Program-made: the position numbers and the translations under genes | Notes under the pieces: generated by a model | Seen by the model: only the letters and a program-made list of their open reading frames with translations | Databases searched by the model: none | Told to the model about the DNA's origin: nothing | Assembly (NCBI GenBank): GCA_016806645.1 | Contig: JACSYO010000424.1 | Location: forward strand, 1,562,501 to 1,626,500 | Reading direction: 5' to 3' | From: Ophiodon elongatus | Taxonomy: Eukaryota > Chordata > Actinopteri > Perciformes > Hexagrammidae | DNA length: 64,000 nt | Part shown: piece after piece, positions 12,561 through 24,744 of the stretch | Numbering within the stretch: the stretch's first letter is position 1 | How the letters are laid out: each line of letters starts with the position of its first letter

Positions 12561-13797
12561 AAACAACATAAAAAAGTTTTCAGTTGAGGTATAAACTTTG
12601 TTTATCTAAATTATTATTCAGTCATAGCTCTGAGAAGACTTGTAAAAGCTTCCATCTGTAGTTTTCTAACATTCACCCAGAGGATTTATATTATGGTGAC
12701 TGTGGTTTTAGGGTTTGTCTAATTGTACTTATAAAACTGCTGTTTTATTCTTTTTATGCTCATATTCAGCTACATTATACGAGGCTCCTTCCCTCCCAAG
12801 TGTCAATAGCTTTTGTCCATATGAACAGAAGCTTACATGATTTATGATCGTTGGACCTGCAAACAGATTGTTTGTATCAGTGTGTCTGGTGTGAAGAAGG
12901 ATCAAGTCCACAGTACACAACAGGTTGAGAAACCCTGCTATAAAAGGCCTCTCTCTTCTTGTTTCAGTCTCCCAAGCTCCTCTTTTCTTTTTTTACCTTG
13001 ACTTCCTCAGGTAAAGTGAGCTGTTCGGTGATGCTTTTATACACCTCACTGAGCAGCCCCACTGCTCCGGCGCCGCTACCAGCTTCACAAATGTGTGACA
13101 TGTAGAAGCAGAGCGAGTGGACAGATGGACACCCAGGCTGTTTGGATGGCCCCCCTCATTAAATCCTCCTCATGCAGTTGACCCTGCGTGGCCAAGAGGA
13201 CTCTTCTCTGGCACCGGCGGTTTATGCTGCAGGACCGGGCTGCCATTCATCACCCATGGCAGGTTAAACCATGTGCACAATCTGTTTATATCCATAATTA
13301 TAAGGCATCAACCTGTGAGGGTTCAAGAACATCTGCTTGGAGTGCTCCAGCAGGAGGCTTTAGGTGGAGAGGTCTATGGGTTATATATCTGGAGGGAATA
13401 AATCTAGTGTGATAGGTATATTAGGTGTGTTTGTGTGTGAGGGGTCAGAGGGGCTGAGAGGCAGAATGCGTGTCTCTATCTGGGTGGAATGAGAGGGAGC
13501 CGAGTCTTCCTGTGGCTTAATGTTTCTTCTCAAAGGTTGCCGACGAATTCACCGGCCTATTTGTCTTTTTAACAACCTGGTTTTAGTCCCAGGATGCAAA
13601 TACTAAATATTGACAACTCTGTTCTTATTTAGTGTCTCTTCTTGAAGGGTGGTGATGGAACCCAACGCGGTCACCTGGTTTTTAATAGCTTCCACCCTGG
13701 AATCCTGTTCCAGATGTGTTCCACTGTCTTAAAAGAGCAGTCCGCTGGTTTAGCCTTGGTTTCCTATACCATTGTGGAACCCATGGCGGACTACAGT
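12561..13797. other. non-coding, nothing recognised
   Basis: Unique-looking sequence up to the SINE. Frames under 100 codons, no domain features. Confidence 0.6.
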
Positions 13798-14032
13798 GGG
13801 CGACTGTGGCTTAGTGGTGAGCAGGGTCGTCCTTCAATCAGAGGATCGGCGGTTGGAACCCCGGCTCCACTAGCCCATGTCGATGTGTCCTTGGGCAAGA
13901 CACTTAACCCCAAATGTCTCCCGTAGCTGTACTAACGGTGTGTGAATGGTAGCTACTCCTGATGGGCAGGTGGCGCCTCAGCCCCTCCCATCAGTGTGTG
14001 AATGGGTGAATGATGTCATGTAGTGTTAAACA
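13798..14032 (+). mobile_element. tRNA-derived SINE, 3'-truncated
   Basis: The 5' end has a pol III A-box-like TGGCTTAGTGGT (13807-13818) and a B-box-like GGTTGGAACCCC (13851-13862, one change from the GGTTCGA core), about 34 bases apart as in a tRNA-derived head. It is followed by a body I recognise as a widespread teleost SINE-like repeat (CCTTGGGCAAGACACTTAA, then GTGTGTGAATGG and CCCATCAGTGTGTGAATGGG). The copy stops after GTCATGTAGTGTTAAA, short of the expected 3' tail. The B-box substitution suggests an old, transcriptionally inactive copy. Confidence 0.75.
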
Positions 14033-14039
14033 ATAGATT

Positions 14040-14135
14040 TATTATTTACAATAGATGGTAATACTCAAGTACAAGTACCTCACAATTATACTTCGGTCCA
14101 GTAATTGAGTAAATGTACTTCCCTAAAATACTTGC
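14040..14135. repeat. short repeat rich in AAGTACT/AGTACTT words
   Basis: ATACTCAAGTACAAGTACCT and GTAATTGAGTAAATGTACTT, typical of a fish repeat built from ACTTGAGTA words. It abuts the truncated end of the SINE. Related wording (TGTACTTGTACTTGAGTTTC) occurs near 55245. Confidence 0.4.
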
Positions 14136-14324
14136 TTCAGTCCTCCTTTTGCTTACAGACAGTTTGACTACAAATCCACAGACTTGCTTTAAAGGCTGTC
14201 ACTTTTTAGATAAGAACAATATCTTTGAAATATCTTGTTACACGTCACTCAGACCAAAAGTCCCAGTAGATCGTTTTATAACATGGACGCCATAATTCTA
14301 CTGTTGGCATGAGGACTTTACAGT

Positions 14325-14710
14325 ATGGATGTCGGGATACCAGAACTTTAATAGTCGATACCAATACCAGGAAAATTCCATGATTCTTGACACCCAATAT
14401 GACACCATGGTAAAGACAAAAATAAAGACTTAGAGTAGGAAGCTAAACAGGTCAGAATTGACTTTCCTTTTATATTGCTGTGAAATTAATACATACTTTA
14501 TTTATTCAAGTTTATCGCAAAAACATTTAACAAGATTACTTCTGAACACATCATGATGACGTTATCATTTGACAGCAGAGCTCCAGAGCATCATAATGTA
14601 ACTCAATGTTAGCTCAGTTACGTAGCAGACCAGGACTGAGCTGCCCACCGGCTGCTAACGGCTAACATTACTAGCTTTCCTGCCGATCTCAACACAGGTT
14701 TGATGTTCAA
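14325..14710. repeat. probable dispersed repeat (GGATGTCGGGATACCAGAA type)
   Basis: GATGTCGGGATACCAGAAC, AGTCGATACCAATACCAGG and CCATGATTCTTGACACC are wording I recognise from a common fish repeat, followed by AT-rich sequence and a GCTAACGGCTAACATTA block (14650-14670). No second copy was found in this window, so the support is memory only. Confidence 0.35.
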
Positions 14711-15377
14711 AATGAAGAGAATGTAGTTAGCACTTTAGCATGTTGAATTAACTCCTAAATATAGATAACCATCAGCTGTGAGCTTTTAAAATAATGCCCT
14801 TTGATTATCTAGAGTTTTGACATGGACTTGGTACAAGAGGATCCGTGTTTCCTGTCCCACTCTCTCCAGTTGTACAACAAGTGGATGTACAAGCACTGGC
14901 AGAGCAGGAAGGAGCTCACAGACAGGCCGAGGATGCGTTCAAGGTAAACAGGAAGATGCAGAGAGAAAACGGCGAGTGTGTACGTACGCTCGTTCTAGGT
15001 TGAGCGCAGTGAGAGAGACGCCGCCTAACAGCATAATGATATTAATGAGAGACCATTCATCATGCAGACTCATCACTTAAGTTGATGAATACCAGCAATT
15101 TGAGGTAGAGACTCAAGTGGAACATGCCTCTGGCTGCTCCACGAGCTAACCTTTCAGTCTATTATGCCGTGTGTCTCCCCAGGCTTCACACTGAATGAAC
15201 CGCTACGACTACAACTGTGAAATATATATCTACCCCAACGCACCAGCATCAAACTAAAAAACATTAGTGAAGCATTAGCGAGGGGGAAAAAACTGAAAAA
15301 ATACCCACAGTGTTTTCAAAGACAACGAGAATCCAATTATACACAGGCATGCACACTCTCATATGCATGCACACGAG
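14711..15377. other. non-coding, nothing recognised
   Basis: Unique-looking; ends in GCATGCACACGAG just before the poly-C run. Confidence 0.55.
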
Positions 15378-15386
15378 CCCCCCCCC

Positions 15387-15417
<31 letters not shown>

Positions 15418-15421
15418 ACAC
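15378..15421. repeat. poly-C (26) followed by (CA)9 array
   Basis: Twenty-six consecutive C from 15378 to 15403 directly followed by CA repeats. Pure C runs this long are unusual and error-prone in sequencing, so the length may not be exact. The complement is a continuous G run able to form G-quadruplex. Confidence 0.95.
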
Positions 15422-15484
15422 AGAATCAAACCAACAAACCCCTGGAAAAACCCTCGTTCCCCTCTCTCTTTACTCCGAGTGCAG

Positions 15485-15830
15485 CCTAGAAAACACATTT
15501 TAATTCGATAGAGTTAATTCATTACTCCCATCTGTGAACCTCTCTGCTTAATTGCAAAAACGCTGATATGTTCATTACTGTGGAGGAATGGTAAATACAC
15601 ACACATAGTTTGGAAGTGATAGAAGTCAAACGCAGAGGCCTGGCTAATTAAAGGGATCTAACATCAGCTGATTAGGGGAAAGCTGAACATTATCTGGGAA
15701 CTTTGGTGGTGAAAAACAGGCCCAAGATTCTTGTGCTGTGTTTGCCCCTCGTACTAATCAAGTCAGTGAAACATGAATAATTCAGCTATAAACTGGGCAT
15801 TTGTTTGCGAGTCAGTTGGAAGATTTAAGG
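15485..15830. promoter_or_regulatory. candidate conserved non-coding element, homeodomain-core rich
   Basis: Non-repetitive stretch with many TAAT/ATTA cores in different contexts: TTTTAATTCG, GTTAATTCATTAC, GCTTAATTGC, GGCTAATTAAAG, CTGATTAGGG, ACTAATCAAG and GAATAATTCAG. Such clustering with little low-complexity sequence is typical of developmental enhancers in vertebrate gene deserts. No conservation data are available here, so the call is an inference from motif density alone. Confidence 0.3.
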
Positions 15831-16279
15831 CCTTAAACTGTTGTTGTGCTTTTTGTCCTTCTCCTCTTCTTCTTCTTTCTTCTTTCTTCGCCAGTTAAGA
15901 AAGATCACAAGCAGCTGCAGATGTTTTCTGTTTGCATTAGCTTGAATCCTGTTTGGCTTCTTTTTTTTTCCTCCGAAGGGATTTAACTGAAATAAGCTTT
16001 AATGAATGTGACCGGGTGACAGAACGAGACAATTTACATTCAAATTATAAGTTTGCGCTGACACATTCAAAAATAGCAAGAAGAGGGGAAAAAAATGTCA
16101 CACTCGCAGGTTCACCAAATAAACAAATCTATTTCTGTTATACACCAGTGGTGGACTATTTTTCATCAGCAGGGACAGAGCTTTGTGATTTCAATACCCC
16201 CCCCCCCTCCTCCCCCTTCCTCTGAATACTTCATTAAAAACATGTTTCTATAATTTCACTTCCCAGGCTCAAATATCCA

Positions 16280-16480
16280 TCCCTAAACCCACCGGCACAT
16301 TTGTTCTTCTTGTTTTTATTACACATGCCTGGAGATAATTACTATTTATTAAATCAGGACTATCACAGACAAAAGGAAATTGTAGCAGCACTAATTTATT
16401 TAGTAATAAGTGCGTTTGCAGAAATGTAATTTTCCAATAATGGCCTCCTACAATGCATTCGTCCATGTGTGCATGGATAC
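16280..16480. promoter_or_regulatory. candidate conserved non-coding element
   Basis: Non-repetitive AT-rich block with GATAATTACTATTTATT, CACTAATTTATTTAGTAATA and AATGTAATTTTCCAATAATG. The central CTAATTTATTTAGTAA is close to palindromic. Enhancer-like by composition only. Confidence 0.25.
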
Positions 16481-17228
16481 AGAAGAATTCATTTCCAGCA
16501 GTCTATCGTCTATCAACTCATGTGAGTCTCAGACAATAGGATTCAGATGGAGAGAAGCTGTTTCCGTCCTGAAGGCCGTATTACAGCGTTGAACCGTTAC
16601 AACAGCATGTGGGAAGAGAGCGTTTAAATCTCTCCAGCTCCCAGATACACATTTTAGAACACTCGAGTCCGACCAGACAAGTGTTTTCTTTTCTGTGTGA
16701 CCTGCGGGACGGCGTGTTTTTTCTCCCCCCCCCGCCCCCCCCCTCCAGCCCCTCCCTCCCCCCGAGCTCATCTCTGCTGCTTTCATTTCGTCCGACAGCA
16801 CTTACTTTGAGCTCAGACGAAGAAGCACAAAAGAAACCAAAAAAATGTCACAATCAAAGGCTCCTGATGTTTAGATTGTACACCGGGGGTGCTGACAGCT
16901 AAGCAGCGCCGTGTGACTACAGTGAGGTGCACTTTCCTCGTCTGTTCTGCTGGTGCTTCCAGTCAGTCTGGCCCTGTCATCTCTGTGTCTCCCAGCGTGT
17001 CAGCTCCATCAGTCTTCTCCTCCTCGCACCATCTGCTTCTCCCTCCTCGAGCTCCTCGTCTTTTGGTTTCTTCCTCCTGACACTCCGATGGTCCTTTACT
17101 CCACTACAGCCGCTGATTCTTGCAATCGCAGTGGGCGTGCTATCAGACCCATTAGTCCAATATCCCGGTGTTGAGTGGGGACGATGAGAAATGGATTGGC
17201 GGTGATGCGGGCTGCGTGCACTGCTCTG

Positions 17229-17273
<45 letters not shown>

Positions 17274-18539
17274 CAGCGATGAGTGTGTGGTTTAATGGAT
17301 TGCTGTGAAGTGTGAGTAGTAGAGAGGGACAGAGAGGAAGGAAGAACAAGATAACAGAGAGCCGATCCGGGAAAGGCTGTGTGATATAAAGTATGTATTC
17401 TATGTCAGGAGGGTACATATGTGCCAGTGGGCGTACATGTGTAGGAGATAATAGGTGAAGCCGAGTCATTGTGAGATTTTGATGTTGAAACCTTTTCTAC
17501 TCTTCAACCTATTAATATTTCACTAAATCAGCCTGAATCCAGTTCATGAAAGCTTGTTTTTTTCAGAGCAAACAAGCTCGCTGCATCAGAAATTGATTTT
17601 AGAACTTACTTTGCAGTTGAAGGCTGCATGAGAAACTATTGTGAAGTCAGCGGTGCCTGGGCCCATGATGGACGCGGACATTTCAGGGAATTCATCTCAT
17701 CATCAATTTCCACATTTGTCAGATAGAAAACAGAACTCTGTTGCCTGCTTTAGGTGAGTTCACACGTGTGGTTGGTTGATTTGGTCCGGCCAAAGGATTC
17801 CTGTTCACTTCCTACAAACGGACCGAGAGGAGCAAACATGGAGATATACAGACTGACAGGAAACTCCATGATTGGACAGTATTGGTGCTTGTCATCCTGC
17901 TTGTCATCAGGACCCACGTGGGGGTTGGTCCTATTAATGAAGGGAAATCTCCATGTTGATTTCCATAAATGGGTTGTATACGTGGCCTCATAGCCCACAG
18001 ATTAGAACATTAGCTTTGCCTCACAAACGAGCCGCACCAGGGTCCAACTGACTGCTTCACACCAGCAACACACACCACACCCGCCAAGCTCAGCTCACAC
18101 ATGTTGTAAGCCATGGCAGCGCTTCTGTGGGACGGTTCAGCTTATTGTAAAGGAAACCAGACAAACAAGAGTTTGTTTTTGATCCTCAGAAGTAGTTGCT
18201 GAAGTAAATGTAATGAATGCCCAGACAGGGGTAATAGACTAAAGAACCTTTTATAAAACTAGAAAACTAGAAAGGTGAAGTCAGTAGAGTACAGACCTCA
18301 GCCAGGTGTGTCTGCAACAGCCACAGCTGTATATGTGTATTGTGTATTGAATGAATAAAACTGGCTTAAAATAATATTACAAATCGAGAAAAGGTTGGAT
18401 ATTAATTGTTCATGTGTTATCATTGACTTCAGTAAGCTATGTCAGTTTAGCGTGGTAGAATGTACCGTTTGCTAACATGTGAAGCAGCACTCAGACTGAG
18501 GAGTATGCTGTTAATTCTGAAGGTATTTTGTCATGAACT
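16481..18539. other. non-coding with C-rich and GT tracts
   Basis: Holds a C-rich run (16725-16765) and the GT array at 17231. The segment 17750-18000 with TTTGGTCCGGCC and CAAACGGACCGAGAGG resembles fish repeats built from GGTCCG words, but no second clear copy was found (weak echo at 40290-40420). Confidence 0.5.
17231..17270. repeat. (GT)20 microsatellite
   Basis: Forty bases of uninterrupted GT. Confidence 0.98.
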
Positions 18540-18745
18540 TAAGTTTGTTCACCATTTTAGTTTTGTTTGTTAGCACGCTAACTTTAACTCATTAGCACTA
18601 AACCCAAAGTACAGCTGAGGTTTAAAGGAATGTCATTAGTGTTGCAGGTATTGGTGTTTTGACCTGCTGATGGTGCTCGATGGAAAGTTAAGGCATCATC
18701 AAAATGATAGCATTCCTCCTGTCGGGATCATGAATATCAGTTCAA
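18540..18745. repeat. dispersed repeat family G, 3' half
   Basis: Begins TTTGTTCACCATTTTAGTTT and continues TTAGCACGCTAACTTTAACT, ACCCAAAGTACAGCTGAGG and GACCTGCTGATGGTGCTCGA. It overlaps the 3' end of the copy at 2463-2632 and extends it, so the copies cover different parts of one longer element. Confidence 0.6.
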
Positions 18746-19639
18746 GATCCTCACATCTGTGATTCCTGTAATAGTTCTCTCAGTTAGAATGACAATGCAG
18801 ACGGATCAACAAACTGACCATCACTGCCGTCCCTACAGCCTCGCCTGGCTGGCTAGTAAAACATCTATGACACTTCAAAGCACCGGCAAGGAAACACAAC
18901 AGTTTGTTCAGAACAAATAAAAGCACCATGTGCAGCAGTATTAGTAGCCACCCTGACGAAAATATACAAAGAGAAGGCAACTACTCTGCTTACACAAACG
19001 CTATGGATACCAACAACAAGGGGCAGTAGAATAGTTCTCACTAACAGGTAGACAAGTCTGCTTAAAAGGAAACTGTCATCAGTGAGAAGTAAAGTGAATA
19101 TCAGCATTTTCTTCAGAAGAACATTAAAGGATGAGATGGGACTGAAGAATGTGAGAGAACAATGAGAGCAGCTCCCCTCTTCTTGGAAATTGAGTGCAGT
19201 TTTATGCACTCCCTGCAATAACAATAATAAGGCCTATGAAGACTTTGCCCGTGCAATCATCAACTCTAACAAGGCTATTCAGGGCAGAGAAGAACCTCAA
19301 CAAGGGAGACACTTTGAGTAAAGGTGGAGTTAACTTGGGGAAAGAAATGAGAATGGTTTATCTTTATAACTACATGTTTTCATCCTGATACGCTGTGAAG
19401 AACAATAGAGATGAAGTGATATGTTGTTATTCAATAACAAAAAAAGAACAGATTGAAACTAAATAAATTGGTTGTGATAGTGATACATTTCATTTTCACA
19501 AGCTCTTCCCACTGGTTTTAAGTGGGTGGATCTACATGTTAGAATTGATTGCCAATAGGTGGGTTGTTTGCTCACTGTCAATCAAATCTGATCAAACCAC
19601 ATCTTCATAGTCCCAATGAAGCAGATTTGAGAGTATTAA
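18746..19639. other. non-coding, nothing recognised
   Basis: AT-rich flank of the L1 relic. A 119-codon minus-strand frame is leucine/phenylalanine-rich without a family pattern. Confidence 0.55.
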
Positions 19640-20780
19640 ATAATACTTTTTTTGGCGGGGAATATTTTATTTTACTTTTTCAAGGACAAAGACATTAACA
19701 CATGGCACGTAGCCATAAAATAATAAATCACAGTCAAAGTCAACAAGACAACAAACAAACAACTCAAACTAAAAATCAAATTAACAACAATGACAATAAA
19801 ATTATATAACTAAACAAATATTGAGAGACACAGGGCAGCATCCCGTACCATATTAGATTTCCCATATAATCCAAGAAGGGTTGCCATATCTTTATTTCAG
19901 AGAGCCACATTCTAATTGAGACAGGTACATCTGATTTCCATTTTAATGCAATACATTTTTTAGAAATGGCCAGCAAGAATTCTGTAAGCTTTATTTGCGT
20001 GACTATCTTTAAGGTTGTAATTAGTAAAGTTACTCAATAAGCAGGGCTATGGTTCCAATAGAAAGTCAACACCATGGATACTGGATAGGGTGTCGCATGC
20101 CCCCTAACAAAAGCCTCTTTAGTTTAGGGCTCTGCCAAAAGGAGAGTCAAAATATTACCTCTTCTAGGCCACATCTAAAACAAAAGGACGAAATATTGGA
20201 GTTATATTTGTGCAATTAGATGGAGTGACATACACTTGATGGTAGTTAAATTGTATCAGTCTATATCTATAATTTATAATTGAGGTAGCACCAGTTCTAC
20301 ACAATTCACACCATAGTCCAAATCAGGTAATAACAAAGTCGACATGAGAGCTTCATGCACTCTAGAAATTGTTTTAAACAATTTTTTCACAAGTGTTATA
20401 GGAGGAGGTAAATTCCACCAACCTTCATGGTTACCTATAATGAAGTCACATAATTGTAGATATCTGAATAAATTTATATTTGTCAAGCAATATTTCTGTA
20501 AAAGAATAAAGACTAAATCTTCATAAAAGTGCTCTAGGTGAATGATGCCTTTCTCTAACCATAATCTGGTGTTACTCTGAAAGGTCTTTGGTAGCAGTCT
20601 ATTTCTCTATAAAGGGGCTTTAGGGGAGCAGAATCCCTCCTGTATGAACAGTTCATGAAGTTTGTAACTAAATAAATAATGTGTAGAAATATACATTTTT
20701 CTTTATTACTCCATTACAAACCATTTAATTCCTTTAGATGTATCTTGGGGACCCCATGGTGCACGGCATTCGAGCTGGAG
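19640..20780 (-). mobile_element. decayed L1-type LINE, ORF2 C-terminal part and 3' end
   Basis: On the minus strand the conceptual translation gives, in order, hallmarks of the region downstream of reverse transcriptase in L1/Tx1-type ORF2: LFRYLQLCDFI (near 20460), then RLIQFNYHQVYVTP (near 20240), then FRCGLEE followed by a frameshift and WQSPKLK (20190-20110), then AISKKCIALKWKSD and VSIRMWLSEI (19975-19880). These match the usual FxYLQLRxF, RLIQ..HR.Y.TP, CWRC..E..T..H..W.CP and ..AK..I...WK... patterns in the right order. Frameshifts and stops break the frame, so it is dead. The 3' end is near a T-run at about 19648 (poly-A on the minus strand). The catalytic RT and endonuclease domains are missing, consistent with 5' truncation. 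Confidence 0.82.
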
Positions 20781-22426
20781 TGCATCCCCATTCAATATTT
20801 CCAATGACTGAACTAGACAGGCTTTGTTAAGTTATGCAGTAACTTTCTTTCCTTAAAGTCACTTTATTGTCAACGGGCTCTGAGTCACTGCAACACGGGC
20901 AGTGTAGAGATGAGCGGCGCCCGGCCTCCCTCCATGCAGCCAGCGCCTGAGCTGAGCTCCACCCTGATGGTTGTTTCACTTCATCTTCATCTTCACTTTC
21001 ATCTGCAGGGAAACGGAGCCCGTTGACAAGCTGCAAAGTTTCCCTTGAATGAATAAGACCTCCACCACATTGTTTTACAAATGGAGTTTTTGCCCACTGA
21101 TATCTCAATACACATCTCTTCCTCTCTCCCTCCATATTGCTCTGTTAGCGAGTACGATCAACAGACATCAGTGTGCTGGTTTTCTATGACCGGTGTGTTT
21201 AGCTAGTTGACCAAAGTCTCATTTGATTGGATTCTTTTTTTGTAAACGCCTCTGAGCGCAGGATGAGTCCTCAAACATTTGAAACTGTTTTACAGAAGAG
21301 AAAAGACAGGGATCTGATGTGAAAATACTATGATACAGATTTTTGACATATATCTGGTAAATAAGAAGAGTTATAAACGGTCTTTGAAGGCACACCATGG
21401 ATTTTCTGACCACTAGGAGTGCTGTGGAGCTTTGGTTTCACACTACACCGTGATTAACTGTTGGTGGGAGCAACAAACGTAGCAATGCACCAACAAAGAA
21501 GAGAAGACGACGACTGCCATTAAACAAACACGGACGCAAACACTGAATGATTTAAAATATTAAAATATATATATATCAGCCTTGCAAATGCGTTATGAGG
21601 AAGAACATGCACTCAACGTGTTTGTCACACGAGGTCCACACAGCCTGTGCAGCGCCAGCAGCGCGTTACCGGAGCAGCTTCAGTCCGTCTGAGTCCACAC
21701 AGCCTGCGTTCAGGCACAGTGTTGAGTGGAGATCACCCACGGTGTGGTAGTGCTCAGAGCCCAATGCACCATCACTGCTGTTACACACAAAGAATGGTAG
21801 AGTACGCTTCCACGCGTTAAGCATGAGTGGAACACGAGCCATCAAGCGGCCTGTGAAGACAGACGTGTGTGAGGCAGACAACCTAAAATCAAGACTGTTA
21901 AGCCTCCTGTGGACAAGCCATCGGACCTCAAGGTGACACACAATGTGTTTGGTGTATAACTTTTCTCTGTTTCCAAGAAAACTCCATAGAGTTTAAAGCC
22001 ACAGTCTGTCTGCCTTGCAAACGTGAAAGAGTCTAGTTACAGCAAATTAGAAGTATCCAGATTTTGTGAAGCTCCTGTAACTGTAACTGCATGAAGGACG
22101 GCGCTGAGGGGACGGTATCTGCCTCTCCGGTCTGTCCACTGAGTAACTGTGGCGTCTCAGTTAGAGGAGTGAGGAGCTTCCACTTCTCACTCCTTTCTCA
22201 TTTATCACTCCTCGCAGCAGCGGAATCTTCCCCTCCGTGTTCAGACACATCCCCCCCGCTCCATAACTCACTCTTCTGACACTTTGACAGCCCGATGAGT
22301 GCGTGTGCGAATATGTGTCTGGCTGTGTTTCTGCGTGAGTTTGTGTGGGCCATCTCTCAGCTGCGTGTAAGCCCTGGCATGTGGGCAATTCTGGATCTGT
22401 GCGAATGTCTGTGCATTAAGCTCCCT
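20781..22426. other. non-coding, unassigned
   Basis: Minus-strand frame 20827-21135 has an acidic run (ESEDEDEV) and 21666-21941 is open for 91 codons, but neither has a recognisable domain or splice sites that decide it. Higher G+C than the L1 next to it. Possibly parts of an unrecognised repeat. Confidence 0.45.
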
Positions 22427-22427
22427 C

Positions 22428-22473
<46 letters not shown>
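22427..22473. repeat. compound (TC)n(AC)n microsatellite
   Basis: TC array 22427-22450 directly joined to AC array 22451-22473. Confidence 0.97.
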
Positions 22474-22609
22474 AAGGCCTTTCTGTTCCCAAAATGTATC
22501 ACAGTTTCCCCACCGAGGACGTGACAGGACAGGTGTGAAAGGCGGGTGGCAGCGTCTGGCGTACGGGGATAATGTAAACAGACAGGAATGTGATCCACAT
22601 CACAGCAAC

Positions 22610-22790
22610 TGATTTAGGAGAGGGGCTTTGGGGGGTTGAGAGGTCACTCACCGCACTGCGACAACAGAAGTGAAACATTATCCCCGTGACAATCAAACCA
22701 TACTTAAGTTGCCTTTTCAACCAATTGCCATTGTCTGTCAACTTCCCGGGCGAGTAATTGGTGCTTTTAGCGTCACTGGTGATTTATGTG
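22610..22790. promoter_or_regulatory. candidate conserved non-coding element
   Basis: Contains CAATCAAAC, CCAATTGCCATTGTCTGT (a SOX-like ATTGT core) and GAGTAATTGGTGC within 100 bases of non-repetitive sequence. Composition-based inference. Confidence 0.25.
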
Positions 22791-24744
22791 TGCTGAGTAT
22801 ATTACTAAGAGCTTACAAGCGCACTGCATAGAGTAATGTCAAACTTGTAAAAATTGTAAATTATACTAAAAGAGCAGACGATCGGAATTAAGATTAAAAC
22901 ATATTATGATTTATCTCTAGGGCTATTTAGTTGTGCAGTTGATTTTTGTTTCATTTGTCTAGATTTGGAGTTATCAATGTCTGACATTTCAGACTTTTTG
23001 TTCACAACATTGAAAAATTGCATTCAAAATGAGACTGTGACTTCATTCTCTGCTCAGCTAGACTTTTCTCCCTTATAGCTTCACATAGAAGATATAATGA
23101 GAGCTGCTAGTCCTTCATAATGGACAGAATGTTTCATTTCCTGTCATCATAAATGTAATTTATATTTATTTTAGATGGACAAATGTTTCTAATTTTCTAA
23201 ATAACAATGAACAACTAGTGGAATGGAGCTGTGCAGTCACAGCATTACATTATCCAGAAAATATTTCAGAATAAAAGCTTTGTATTATGAAATGAAGGGA
23301 CTCTGACCACAAAAGTTATTTTAAAACTGAAAAAGAAAGGGTTTCGTTAAATAGAAATATGAACTTTTTTCATGTGTGTAACATGTTCTACAGATATTTA
23401 CGTGGGAAGTGTAGTAATGTTGCTGGAATGAAATCAATAAACTGTCAAAAGTTCATTTTCACTGTGTATGTTTTTGCTGTGAACTGAATCTCTGGAGGAA
23501 ACATGTGGCCCGAGCGTTAGCCCGTTCAGAGTGTGGTGCTGGACGGGCAGCGTACAGTGGTTTATCAAGGTACATTGTTTCTTTTCTTAAATCATCTGTG
23601 TGCTGTGGCTCATGAACAAGGTTGTAAAGTTGTGGGCTGTAAGAGCAAAAGAAAGTCTGGTGAACTCAGAACGAAGACTAAAGCCTTTCACTTTGTACAG
23701 TACTGTAGTTAATATGATAATATTGTTGAGGAAAGCTTTGATGCGACATTTTTTGGTGTGATAATTCCTCACACACATACACGGTTGGTTAAGGAGGAGT
23801 TCAGAGGAACCAGTCCAATAGCAGTGAGCAGAGGTCCCCTTGATGAATCTCCCTGACCTGCTAGCTCATCTGTTCAGGCCGACAGCCCAAAAGGGCACGA
23901 GGATTAGTCTCTTATTAAGCAGGCCCGCTTGCTCTTTAATCACTGCTGTTGTTGAGGAGACAGGGAAGTGCTGCCATGCACTACTGCCACCACTTCCTGG
24001 TGCCTCCTGACTGCGGTAAAAACAGAACTCTCAGAAATAGTAGTAAAATGTCCAAAAGAGTGACATAAAACATTTTAGACATTTTAGACGCTTCATGTGT
24101 TGCTCTCAGTTCTCTGCCTACTTTAAATTGGTGCTTCTTATTATCTGCAGCTCATTATCATGGTTTTATACCTTGGATACGTCTTAGAAAGATCACCAAT
24201 AAGAGAACATAAAACCATATGAAAATCCTATAGCTTGTTGCTTTAAACACCTTATAGGTTTCTTCTTACCATCGCAGGTAAAACAGCTAAACAATGTGTT
24301 GTTGGGGGGCGGATCTCCTGTTGAGACAAAGGGAGTCTTTCTCTCCACATATACCCTGGCTGCGTCTGGAGAAGGATTCAAGTACCCTGAACAGCTAATT
24401 ACCACTAAGAAGATAATAAACTCTGTGGCAGTTGGGGCCATTAGAAAAGCACTGCGTCGGACTATATGCGGTGGAGGACATGAAATAGTGTCTTAATTAG
24501 GTGTCAAGAGGATTGCTTGGCTGGCACAGTGACTGAAGCCGCTGCACCCTGAAGGATATATTCCTATGTTGGAGTTACCCTAGATGCCACCTAAGTGGTC
24601 CCTCATCTTCACAGGCTTTCGTCTGCTAAAAGGAATGTGAAGGACAATTGTGCAAGTGACCATTAATGCAACTACATTCAAACGCTTTGCTATTCTCTGC
24701 TGCCACTATGACAACCAAAAGTCACCAAATGCAGAAAGAACTAT
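22791..24744. other. non-coding, nothing recognised
   Basis: AT-rich, no repeat or exon recognised. Confidence 0.6.
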
